From an uncultured Clostridium sp. (GTDB taxonomy: Bacteria; Bacillota; Clostridia; Lachnospirales; Lachnospiraceae): a stretch of DNA of 17,421 bases. The notes under the pieces were generated by a model, which ran no database searches, was not told where the DNA came from, and saw only the letters and a list, made by a program, of their open reading frames with translations. Every line of letters starts with the position of its first letter. Positions within the stretch are counted from its first letter, which is position 1. Positions 1 through 7,900 of the stretch are shown piece by piece. The stretch spans positions 1-17,421 of the forward strand of contig UQTA01000065.1 in NCBI GenBank assembly GCA_900543885.1. The letters run 5' to 3'. The position numbers and the translations under genes are program-made.

Positions 1-192
1 GGAAAAAAGGTGCTTCTGGTAGACACCGATCCCCAGGCTTCCCTGACGGTCAGTTTGGGCAATCCCTGCCCGGATGATCTGTCTCCGACACTTTCCGATC
101 TGATGGGAAAGATTATGATGGAAAACCTCATTGCTCCCAGCGATTCTTACTCTGATTGTGCTTGCCTGTGGTGGTGGATTCTTCGTATTTAA
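1..192 (+). pseudogene. ParA-type ATPase fragment, cut at both ends
   Basis: The reading frame is open from the window edge to TAA at 190-192. Its first ~47 codons read GKKVLLVDTDPQASLTVSLG and onward, the DPQ-containing motif that follows the deviant Walker A loop in ParA/MinD/Soj ATPases. The wording, including the following SPTLSDLMGKIMMEN stretch, resembles ParA proteins carried by Lachnospiraceae conjugative transposons. After about position 141 similarity stops, and the remaining codons (CACLWWWILRI) are an out-of-frame reading of the next fragment. The N-terminus lies outside the window, so the P-loop cannot be checked. The remainder of the ATPase is missing, so no function is expected. 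It is the first of three abutting gene pieces. Confidence 0.8.
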
Positions 193-280
193 GAAAGTTC
201 AGGAAAAGAAGAAGGAACAGGAAGCGGCAAAGCCTGATCCAGATGCTGATTATGTGGACGATGACGAGGACTATGGATGA
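143..280 (+). pseudogene. C-terminal remnant of a DUF4366-type membrane protein
   Basis: In the frame starting at 143 there is a short open stretch ending at TGA 278-280. It reads as a hydrophobic segment (ILTLIVLACGGGFFVF), then a Lys/Glu-rich stretch (KKVQEKKKEQEAAK) and an acidic tail ending DDDEDYG. A single transmembrane helix, a basic stop-transfer and an Asp/Tyr-rich tail is the layout of the C-terminus of DUF4366 proteins, which occur in Tn916-/CTn-type conjugative modules of gut Firmicutes. No start codon or N-terminal ectodomain is present. It joins ParA at about 141 and Fic at about 273. The family assignment rests on recall of the tail pattern and is moderate. Confidence 0.55.
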
Positions 281-830
281 ATTATGCAGACAGTTTTTAG
301 AAGCATGGAATACTGATAAAATTGATAGATTACTTTTGATACCTATGTTTATTCTGGATTTCCTCTGTATCCACCCTTTCAATGACGGAAATGGACGCAT
401 GAGCCGTTTACTGTCGCTTCTTTTGTACTATAAGGCAGGATATATTGTAGGAAAATATGTCAGCATGGAAATGTTGATTGAAAAAACAAAGGAAACTTAC
501 TATGAAGCATTGCAGGCAAGTTCGACAGGATGGCATGAAAATGAGAACAGCTATGAGCCTTTCCTCAAATATTACCTTGGTATTACTCTGAAGGCATATA
601 ATGAATTTGAAAGCCGTGTAGAACATTTAAAGAATCGCACTCTTTCTAAGCCCGAAAGAATTAAAGCGATGATTGATCAGAAAGTTGGTAAAATCACAAA
701 GAAAGAAATTATGGATGCTCACCCTGATATAAGCAAAACCACGGTGGAACGCACTCTGGCAGATTTAGTTAAGAGTGAGTACATTGCGAAGGTTGGTTCA
801 GGTCCGGCTACAGGATATGTAAAAATCTAA
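273..830 (+). pseudogene. Fic family protein, N-terminally truncated
   Basis: Fic proteins usually transfer AMP to target proteins. From the ATG at 273 this frame gives 185 residues. They start inside the Fic fold (DELCRQFLEAW), run through the core motif HPFNDGNGRMSR (a match to HxFx(D/E)GNGRxxR), and continue to a C-terminal winged-helix region (KKEIMDAHPDISKTTVERTL) that ends in VGSGPATGYVKI. Intact relatives are about 330-370 residues, so the N-terminal half, with the region that usually holds the inhibitory helix and target-binding flap, is gone. No clear ribosome binding site precedes the ATG; it sits inside the DUF4366 remnant. The catalytic loop survives, so residual activity cannot be excluded, but a broken gene is more likely. 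Its stop overlaps that of the convergent small gene. Confidence 0.8.
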
Positions 831-1105
831 TTGTGGCCTGGTTCTGGTTCCAGATCTGACTCTGCATCTATATTCTTTGCAATGATCTTTCCCTTTTCTG
901 TTGGGCCTGCAACCGGTTCCTGAGACTGGATCCCATACAGCAGCAAAAGGGTGCATATAAATAAAAATACACTGAGCAGGATCGGGATTATTCCAACAGT
1001 TGTCAAAATGTGCCATTTCTTCTGACCTGTCTTTCGGCTCTGAATCATACCTGCAGCAATAAAACCAATTCCCAGTAATAACGTGATCATTTCCAATATA
1101 AACAT
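827..1105 (-). CDS. small two-helix membrane protein, function unknown
   Basis: This encodes 92 residues with two clear hydrophobic helices: about residues 7-22 (ITLLLGIGFIAAGMI) and about 33-60 (ILTTVGIIPILLSVFLFICTLLLLYGI). A short positively charged loop (QSRKTGQKK) separates them, and a polar, acidic tail ends EPEPGHN. The loop charge suggests both termini face outward. The ATG at 1103-1105 is preceded by AGGGG at eight bases, which favours this start over an overlapping frame that begins further upstream. I do not recognise a family. Its stop overlaps the stop of the truncated Fic gene by a few bases, so the two converge with no terminator between. It is probably expressed alone. Confidence 0.6.
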   Translation of the reverse strand: MFILEMITLLLGIGFIAAGMIQSRKTGQKKWHILTTVGIIPILLSVFLFICTLLLLYGIQSQEPVAGPTEKGKIIAKNIDAESDLEPEPGHN

Positions 1106-1200
1106 CCATCTTTCCCCTCTTTCTTACAAAATGTTCTCTCGAAGTTTTCATGTACCGCTTTATATCTGAACTATATCGCTATATTCACGCAGAAACCATT

Positions 1201-1225
1201 AACCAAGAGTTAGGTTTCCTTGGTT
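1201..1225. promoter_or_regulatory. inverted repeat upstream of the UPF0303 promoter
   Basis: Perfect 7-bp arms AACCAAG (1201-1207) and CTTGGTT (1219-1225) surround an 11-base centre. The centre lies about 35 bases upstream of the -35 box at 1245. An operator for an activator or repressor is possible. No U-tract follows on either strand, so a terminator is less likely. No regulator can be named. Confidence 0.35.
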
Positions 1226-1244
1226 TATTGATTTTATTTTTTAC

Positions 1245-1273
1245 TATACACATTTCCATTTACAGGCTATAAT
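1245..1273 (+). promoter_or_regulatory. SigA-type promoter of the UPF0303 gene
   Basis: A perfect -10 box TATAAT (1268-1273) lies 17 bases after TATACA (1245-1250), a four-of-six match to the -35 consensus. Transcription would start near 1280 and give a leader of about 33 bases before the ATG at 1313. Confidence 0.65.
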
Positions 1274-1312
1274 AGTTCTGGAAAAAATATGGATGTTAGA
1301 GAGGGGATTCTT

Positions 1313-1780
1313 ATGTACGATTTAAAGATGTTAGAAGAGATCAAAAGCCAGGAAAAACGGATCCAGTTTTCTTCTTTTGATTATAATGATGCTTATACAC
1401 TTGGAACTATGCTGCGTGAGCGGGGGCTGACCACCCCAAAGCCTATCGCTATCCGTATTGTTTTTGACGATATTATTCTGTATCAGTCCTTCCTTCCTGG
1501 AACTGACGAAAGCAATAACCAGTGGATGAACCGCAAACAGCACACGGTTGAACGCTGCCACACTTCTTCTCTGCGTGCTGCCGCAGAACGTGAATTAAAC
1601 GGTGTAAAAGAGAACTGGCAGCAGGACGAATCTCACTATGCATTCTGCGGAGGAGGCTTCCCGATTGTTGTAAACGGTGAATTTCGCGGCGTTGCCATGA
1701 TCTCCGGTCTGCCTCATCTGGAAGATCACAGAAACCTGGTGGAAGTTCTGGAGCAGTTTTGCACTATGAAAAATGCATAA
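1313..1780 (+). CDS. UPF0303 / heme-degrading-domain (HbpS/GlcG-like) protein
   Basis: This is a 155-residue soluble protein. The C-terminal half carries the pattern of the PF03928 (DUF336, HbpS/GlcG-like) fold: FCGGGFPIVVNGEFRGVAMI then SGLPHLEDHRNLVEVLEQF, with the Gly-rich strand before the NG turn and a conserved short helix at the end. The N-terminal part (ITPKPIAIRIVFDDIILYQ region) fits the UPF0303 subfamily, related to yeast YBR137W. Some PF03928 members bind or degrade heme, but in UPF0303 proteins the role is unclear, so no reaction is assigned. The ATG at 1313 was chosen because GAGGGG lies six bases upstream; an in-frame ATG at 1289 has no such site. It is monocistronic, with its own promoter and a strong terminator just downstream. 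Confidence 0.8.
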   Translation: MYDLKMLEEIKSQEKRIQFSSFDYNDAYTLGTMLRERGLTTPKPIAIRIVFDDIILYQSFLPGTDESNNQWMNRKQHTVERCHTSSLRAAAERELNGVKENWQQDESHYAFCGGGFPIVVNGEFRGVAMISGLPHLEDHRNLVEVLEQFCTMKNA

Positions 1781-1805
1781 CCCCAAGATACATATGAAAT
1801 ATTCA

Positions 1806-1842
1806 AAAAAGGTACTGACCATCATCCGATCAGTACCTTTTT
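1806..1842. terminator. bidirectional intrinsic terminator between convergent genes
   Basis: A 13-bp perfect stem is formed by 1806-1818 (A-run plus GGTACTGA) and 1830-1842 (TCAGTACC plus T-run), with an 11-base loop. Both strands have a T-run after the stem, so it can stop transcription from the UPF0303 gene (plus) and the AAA-ATPase-like gene (minus). The minus-strand gene's last codons and its TGA (1822-1824) lie inside the hairpin. Confidence 0.85.
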
Positions 1843-3525
1843 CCCTTCAAATGCAAATCCATAATGCCGGATCTGTTCTTTTCTGATTCCCTGCGCTATC
1901 AACTCTGCATCATACTGCTTTTCTTCGATCTGCTTCAGTGCTTCCTTCACCGTTTCTTCCAGTGATGCTTCCTTACGTGGATTGTAAACTTTAAATTCCA
2001 AAATCACCGCTGGCATATTTTCCTGATGTTTTTTCTTTGGAATCAGCATCACATCATAACGCCCAAAACCACTTTCCAGGTTTGAACGGATATCATAATT
2101 CTCTGCCTGGTCTGCAAGAAGTCCCAGAACAAATCCATGATAAAAGCGTTCCAGTTCACTGTCTGGTTCTTTTCCTGTATCAAAAAAGCTGAATGTGGCA
2201 AAGGACACTTCATTCATATAGTAATTCATGGCATCCATATCACCTTGAAGCAGCGCTTTCACAAACCGGTTATAACTGGTCTGCGTAATTCCAAACCACC
2301 CCTTAAACATACCGGAAAACATGCTGACTGTCTCCAGGTTTGTGATACTTAAATGATACCATGGTTCACGAAGCAATCCCCGATACTCCACATCATCTGC
2401 TTTCAAATAGCCGCTGGCCAGCATCAGACTCCAAATCGCGCTTTCATTTTTCCCAAGCTGGTCAAACACGATCTGCTCATCAAAAGTAACTGCAATCTGA
2501 TTTCCCCGCAAAAGCTCTTCCATCTTTTCCTTTATTTCTGCCGAAGAAGTCTGGATCAATTTACTGACCAGATTATTGGAACTGGTAGAAGCCCAGAATG
2601 GCTGAAGTTTTGCTGTATCCAGATAATTCGTGATCGACCATGGATTGTAAATATCCTTCCTGCTTCCAAAAGTAAAACCATCATACCATTGTTTTACTTC
2701 TGCTTTTTTGTCTGCAAGCCCGGACTGATCCAGTGCTTTAAACACTTCTGCTTCGGTAAAACCAAAACAATCTGCGTACTCTTCTGAGGTAATGGTAACA
2801 ACCTTCAGATTATTCAGGTCAGAAAATACTGACTCTTTGGATACTCTGGTGATTCCAGTCATAACAGCACGTTCCAGGTAAGGATTTGTCTTAAAGGAAG
2901 AATTAAACAATCCGCGGATGAAACCCGTAAATGCATCCCAATATCCAAAAACATACGCTTCCTGCATGGGAGTATCGTATTCATCCAACAAAATAATAAC
3001 TCGCTTTTTCCAGTAATGATACAGATAATACGACAGATTTTTTAATGCATCCTGAACTGTTACCTCATCCATTTCACAGTTCATGATTTTTGTAAACTGC
3101 TGTTTTTCTACTTCTGTAAAACAATCCTGTTCCAGAAGATAACGATGCCGACGGTAAGTATCTCCTATGATATGTCGGATTTTTTGTACTGTATCCCCAT
3201 AGCAATTCTGTTTTACATCTGCAAAACTCAGGTAAATAACCGGATAGCTTCCTTGTATTTTCTGATAAACCGGATCATTCCATACATAAAGTCCTTCAAA
3301 CAGATCCTCTCTGTTTTGGTACTGCAGCGAAAAAAAACAATTCAGCATACTCATATTCAGAGTTTTTCCAAAACGCCGCGGACGTGTGATCAACGTCACC
3401 ACATCTTTCGACTCCCACCAGGATTTGATAAAATCTGTTTTATCCACCAGAAAGCAATTCTGTTCCCGTAAAGCAGCAAAATCTTGTATCCCAATACTGA
3501 TCTTCGGCTTCATAGAATCCACCAT
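1822..3525 (-). CDS. AAA-ATPase-like protein with C-terminal PD-(D/E)XK nuclease fold (DUF1703 type)
   Basis: This 567-residue protein belongs to the AAA-ATPase_like (PF09820) plus PDDEXK_9 (PF08011) family, which is expanded in gut Bacteroidetes and Firmicutes. It starts with the family's signature (ISIGIQDFAALREQNCFLVDKT). A P-loop-like RPRRFGKT follows at residues 48-55, and a Walker B-like LLDEYDTP near 179-186. The C-terminal fold shows GFGRYDVML (Asp491) and ILEFKVY (Glu510, Lys512), the D...ExK spacing of the nuclease superfamily. The biological role of the family is not established; defence or DNA processing has been guessed. It appears complete. AGGGG lies five bases before the ATG at 3525; a second ATG four codons in is also possible. 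It stands alone with its own promoter (3607-3635). Confidence 0.85.
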   Translation of the reverse strand: MVDSMKPKISIGIQDFAALREQNCFLVDKTDFIKSWWESKDVVTLITRPRRFGKTLNMSMLNCFFSLQYQNREDLFEGLYVWNDPVYQKIQGSYPVIYLSFADVKQNCYGDTVQKIRHIIGDTYRRHRYLLEQDCFTEVEKQQFTKIMNCEMDEVTVQDALKNLSYYLYHYWKKRVIILLDEYDTPMQEAYVFGYWDAFTGFIRGLFNSSFKTNPYLERAVMTGITRVSKESVFSDLNNLKVVTITSEEYADCFGFTEAEVFKALDQSGLADKKAEVKQWYDGFTFGSRKDIYNPWSITNYLDTAKLQPFWASTSSNNLVSKLIQTSSAEIKEKMEELLRGNQIAVTFDEQIVFDQLGKNESAIWSLMLASGYLKADDVEYRGLLREPWYHLSITNLETVSMFSGMFKGWFGITQTSYNRFVKALLQGDMDAMNYYMNEVSFATFSFFDTGKEPDSELERFYHGFVLGLLADQAENYDIRSNLESGFGRYDVMLIPKKKHQENMPAVILEFKVYNPRKEASLEETVKEALKQIEEKQYDAELIAQGIRKEQIRHYGFAFEGKKVLIG

Positions 3526-3606
3526 CCTTTCCCCTGCTCTGGCTGATCAGACTTTTCGTCAAGTTTCAAATGCCATCTTCACCGTTGCCTGTTTTTCTCT
3601 ACGCTC

Positions 3607-3635
3607 ATTATAACAGTCCCCTTACGTTCTGTCAC
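3607..3635 (-). promoter_or_regulatory. SigA-type promoter of the AAA-ATPase-like gene
   Basis: Read on the minus strand, GTGACA (3630-3635, five of six to TTGACA) is followed after exactly 17 bases by a perfect TATAAT (3607-3612). The leader to the ATG at 3525 is about 75 bases and holds no obvious terminator or riboswitch. Confidence 0.75.
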
Positions 3636-3770
3636 ACATAAGGTACCGCATTATTCTGTGTAGTCTGCACAATTTTAATTTTTTCCACTTTTTCCTTTCT
3701 TTCTGTACTATACTTCACAAAGAAGGTCTTAATTTCAGAAATGTACTTCATTGCAAAGGAGAAATCGTGG

Positions 3771-3932
3771 ATGAAAAGTAATATATGTTATATGGAAAAT
3801 GCTGCTGAACGTGAAAACGTTCTTATAGAAGTAGAAAAAACTGCCGTTTACTGCGTTTTGATCACCTGGATTTCTCTCTCCGCCCCCAGATCTACGGGTG
3901 TAAAAATGTCTGTCAGACCTTGCGTAATGTAA
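3771..3932 (+). CDS. possible small or truncated ORF, 53 residues
   Basis: An ATG at 3771 follows a strong AAAGGAG (3755-3761) at nine bases, and a TATACT hexamer lies at 3709-3714. The peptide begins MKSNICYMENAAERENVLIE. After about codon 25 it runs antisense to the last codons of the ApbE gene (from 3848), and that part looks like shadow sequence. It may be the start of a gene whose remainder was replaced, or chance. The stretch also contains a small GAACGT/ACGTTC hairpin (3807-3822). I do not recognise a family. Confidence 0.25.
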   Translation: MKSNICYMENAAERENVLIEVEKTAVYCVLITWISLSAPRSTGVKMSVRPCVM

Positions 3933-4915
3933 ATATGTCCATCTTCATCTTCTAAAACAGCCTCATAATTCTGGTGTGTACTCCAGTGTTCTTCCGCCTT
4001 TTCCAGTCCCATAACAAAAAGGGCCGTGGAAAGTCCATCACATAAGAAACCACTATCACTGATAATGGTCACGGAAACCAGTCCGTTTCTGGCAGGTGCT
4101 CCGGTTTTTGGATCCATAATGTGCCAGTAGATCTGACCGTCTTCCCCTGTAAAGTAACGCTCGTATCCACCAGAAGTCACCACCGCCTTATCTGTTACGG
4201 AAACACCGCCAAGATACCTGTTTTCTTCCGCTGCCCGGATACCGATAAACCAGTCTGTTCCATCTGGTTTTCTGCCAACAGTCTGGATATTCCCCCCAAG
4301 GCTGAAAAGAGCAGAGGAAACACCTTCCTCTTTCAACATGTTTGACAGTACTTCACCTGTATATCCTTTTCCTACACTTCCCAAGTCCACCATCATATCC
4401 GGCTCAATGGCCACTGTATCTCCATTTACCTGGATTCTGCGGTAATCGGTGCGTGAACTTAATAATCTGCGCTCTTCTTCATCTGGAATACGATGTTCAC
4501 CGGTTGTAAATCCCCAGGCTTTTACAATGGGATACGCAGAGATATCCAGTGCTCCATCTGTATCTTCACAAAGTTTAATCGTCCGCTCCATCTGCTTTGC
4601 GATTTCTGACGAAAACTTCGCTGTTTTCTTCTCATTTAATTCCCACATAGGGCTGTTCTCTTTTGTCACAGAAAGTGTATCTTCCAGTTCTTCTATTTTT
4701 TTCTGGATTTTTTCTTCTATCTCATCATTTCCTCCATAGATCTCAAACTGCATCACTGTATCCATGGCAAATACGGTAAAACTCTTTTCTTCTGATCCTG
4801 TCTCTGTACGCAAAACAGGGCGGTCGTATTTGACCGCCTCTGTTTCAGTTGTTTTTGGTGCTGCACTACAGCCCCATAACATCAGTGTCAGGATCACCAG
4901 ACACCATTTTTTCAA
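3848..4915 (-). CDS. apbE: FAD:protein FMN transferase (ApbE), lipoprotein
   Basis: ApbE transfers FMN from FAD to a Ser/Thr of an exported target protein. The 355-residue product has a lipoprotein signal (MKKWCLVILTLMLWGC, lipobox Cys16), so it should be anchored on the outer face of the membrane. Family motifs appear in order: VDLGSVGKGYTGE (176-188), FSLGGNI (204-210), TSGGYERYF (247-255), HIMDPKTGAPA (265-275) and CDGLSTALFVMG (292-303), the last with the metal-binding Asp293 region. The start is TTG at 4913-4915, immediately after the TAA (4916-4918) of the large surface-protein gene. AAGGAG (4924-4929) lies eight bases upstream, inside that gene, so translation is probably coupled. No flavin-reductase, Rnf or FMN_bind gene is nearby; the only gene in the operon with it is the surface protein. 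Confidence 0.92.
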   Translation of the reverse strand: MKKWCLVILTLMLWGCSAAPKTTETEAVKYDRPVLRTETGSEEKSFTVFAMDTVMQFEIYGGNDEIEEKIQKKIEELEDTLSVTKENSPMWELNEKKTAKFSSEIAKQMERTIKLCEDTDGALDISAYPIVKAWGFTTGEHRIPDEEERRLLSSRTDYRRIQVNGDTVAIEPDMMVDLGSVGKGYTGEVLSNMLKEEGVSSALFSLGGNIQTVGRKPDGTDWFIGIRAAEENRYLGGVSVTDKAVVTSGGYERYFTGEDGQIYWHIMDPKTGAPARNGLVSVTIISDSGFLCDGLSTALFVMGLEKAEEHWSTHQNYEAVLEDEDGHIYITQGLTDIFTPVDLGAEREIQVIKTQ

Positions 4916-7900
4916 TTAGATTTCTCCTTCGTTTTCATCTGTTTCGGTCTCTTCAAAAGATTCTCCTGATTCGGAATCAGACTCTTCTTTTTCAGAACCT
5001 TCTTTTCCTGATTCATCGGACTCTTCAGAATTGTTGTCCCCGAAAGTTCCTTCAGACTCATCTGATTCATCAGAACCACTTTCTTTTTCGTCAGAATCCT
5101 TGGATTCATCAGAGCCATCTTCTGATTCAGATGGGTTTTCTGGCTCTTTTGCAGAATCGTCCTTGGATTCGTCTTTGTCCTCTTTGGAAGATTCATCAAA
5201 ACCAGGATTCACATCATTTTCGGACTTCTTATTATCAGAAACTTCGTTCTTCGTTTCTTTCCCTAATTCGTCCTTAGCTGGTGTCTGTACTTCATCCTCA
5301 GATGGGATGTTTGATTCGTCAACGATCGGATCCTCTGCTGCAGCTTTCATTTCCTGCTCATCTAAAAGTTCTTCCTCTGCTTCTGCAGAATCTACCAGCT
5401 TGCCATCTCTTACATAGAATACATATGGATCGTACTTATTTGAATAAATCGTAACTTTGATCAGATCTCCAGATTCATAAGAATCAAATCCATCTGTTGT
5501 GAAGTCGATATAGTCTTTGCCTGACATACCAGAAGTATCCGTTGCTCCTGCTTTATACTTATTGGAACCACTGCTTAAGGAATATCCATATTCATATTTT
5601 TCTGTTCCGACCATGATATAGTTAATAGCACCTAAATATACATCACGATCAACTCCCAGTATATTATTTTCTGTAAACTTCAGGCGATATACTTCATAAC
5701 TATCCCAAAAGTCTTTTACCTGAACCTTTTCAAAGGAAATACCGTCTTCCACATCATCTGAACCATCTTCATCAGATCCTACCGTCACTTCGATTTCCTT
5801 ATCTTTATATCCGGTCGCTTTAATCACCAAAGTTGTACTTCCGCTTTCCAGTCCAGTTGTGTCAATGATAACCTTATAATCATCTTCCACCTTTTCGACA
5901 TTAAGCTCTCCATTGCCGTTTTTAACAGCTGTGATCGCATTCAGGTATGCTGCAGCTTCCTTTGCATCTCCAGCTACTGCCATTTCCAGCTTAGCGCCCT
6001 TTGCGATACTAACCTGGCCGGTAAGTGCAGGCGCATCTTTTTCAGTTTCTGCCGGTGGATTAACATCAGAGCCATTTCCAAGTACATATTTTCCTTCACT
6101 GTTCTTGGCAACTGTGAATGTAAGCTCAGCATAGTCCTTGGCGTAAACTGTGATCGTTAATGACGCATCCCCGTTAAATCCACTGTCGACGGTCATCCGC
6201 AGACAGTCTGTTCCGCCATAAGCTGAGTTGACAGCGTCTGCCGCAAATTTATCTGGATCACTTCCAATACCCAAATTTGCTTTCGTATAGGTTACATTTC
6301 CTACTTCAACAGAAGTAACCGCATTAAGGTAAGCTGCCAGTGCCTTCACAGAATCTGTATCTGTTCCATTATCAAATGTTATGAAGTAATTTGCCGGATC
6401 CATAAATGCAAAGGTTCCTGCTGGCTTATACTCCAGACTCTTTACCACAGGAGTGAATGTATTTTCCGGTTCATCCATACCTGCCTCTACTGTAATCTCA
6501 GCCTTCAAAGGATCGGCATAGCCTTTTGCCCTGAGTGTCAGTGTATGGGTTCCCGGTGTCATATTTCCGATAACCAGATTCTTCTTATCTTCAGAAATCT
6601 CATAATAAGCAGCATCACTGCCTTCATAGTCCTTGGTATAAATGGTATCATCTTCATCTAAAACAACAGAAGTAAGATACTTCAAGAATCCACCTTCTGA
6701 ACCAGTTACCTCTACCTGGGCATCCGCATAAAATCCCTGTATTTGTCCAAAGGTCCTCTTCTCAGAAACATAGGAAGTTTTACCATCTTTATACTTCACA
6801 GTTAATGACAGTCCCTCTTCCAGGATCTGATCATAGGTGATCTTAAACGCATTGGTCTGGTATCCATCTGCCTCTACCGTGATCTTATATTCTTGTCCTG
6901 GTGTAAACAGGCTCTTATTCAGAATTAATGTTCCATTTTCAGGATCTACCGTATACTGCTCTTTAGTCAGTCCGGTCCAGTTGTTATCCATCAAAATTTT
7001 CTTGATTGCAGCCAGATATGTCTTGTCCTCGTGTTTCAGGAGCACATCTTCATTTTCCTTGTTATGCTCTACTGTAAATGCGCCAGCCGCCGGACGGGAG
7101 AAGTCACCATTATTCCGGATCTCACCTAAAAGTCCATCTTCCAGGACCTCCTTTGCAGTTGCCGGGCTGTTATTCCATACAATGCCATTTGCCTTATAAT
7201 CCTCAAATGGGATAATTCCTGTATTCTTACTGCTTTCTACTGTATTAATATAATCAACCCAGTCATAATACTGATCATCTCTGTCGTTTTTGTTAAATAC
7301 AGCATCTGCGCCAGCCTTTCCATCCCACCAGTCTATAACTGCTTCAGACTCGGCAGTAGATTTTCCAACTTCTTCCAGAATATTTGCATTTACAAGGAGA
7401 TCCGTATCAAATACCAGATTTGCAGAAATAGCCATACTGCCGGAACCGCTTTCACCAGAACCACTGCTGCCGCCAGAACCAGTAGATGCAGTAGAAACCC
7501 CATCAAAAGAGTACTGCGCAATACCCATTTCATCCTTAGACGGAACGTTTTCACCCTTGGTTACTGTAAACTTTATGGAAGTTGATTTAAAACCATCCGC
7601 ATAAACAGTCAGTTTATAATCGCCTTTGTATTTAAAATGATCTACCTTGTCATTATAAAGAACAAACAGATCCTGGCTGAACAAAAACCAGTCCTCAATC
7701 TCTTTTAGTTCTACAGTCTCAGTCGGTCCTTCCAGAACTACACGGTTGATCGGTGTCTCGATTCCGTATACCATATTTTCAACCTGGAAATGCAGGTTCT
7801 CACCAGACTGTGGAGTCTCTTTCAGTTTAAAGACAGGTGCCTGCGCATTGACTACGTGAATCGGAACCAAAGCCGATGTACCGGCCTTAGACTGTACACG

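Noticed and set aside
798..1151. 117-residue frame on the minus strand overlapping the small membrane protein
   Set aside because: Its N-terminal codons lie upstream of the good ribosome binding site and the translation is charge- and Cys-rich with no hydrophobic pattern; the overlapping 92-residue frame has two clean helices.
4912..5417. Plus- and minus-strand frames overlapping the acidic tail
   Set aside because: They are shadows of the biased GAA/GAT/TCT codons; the long minus frame explains the region.
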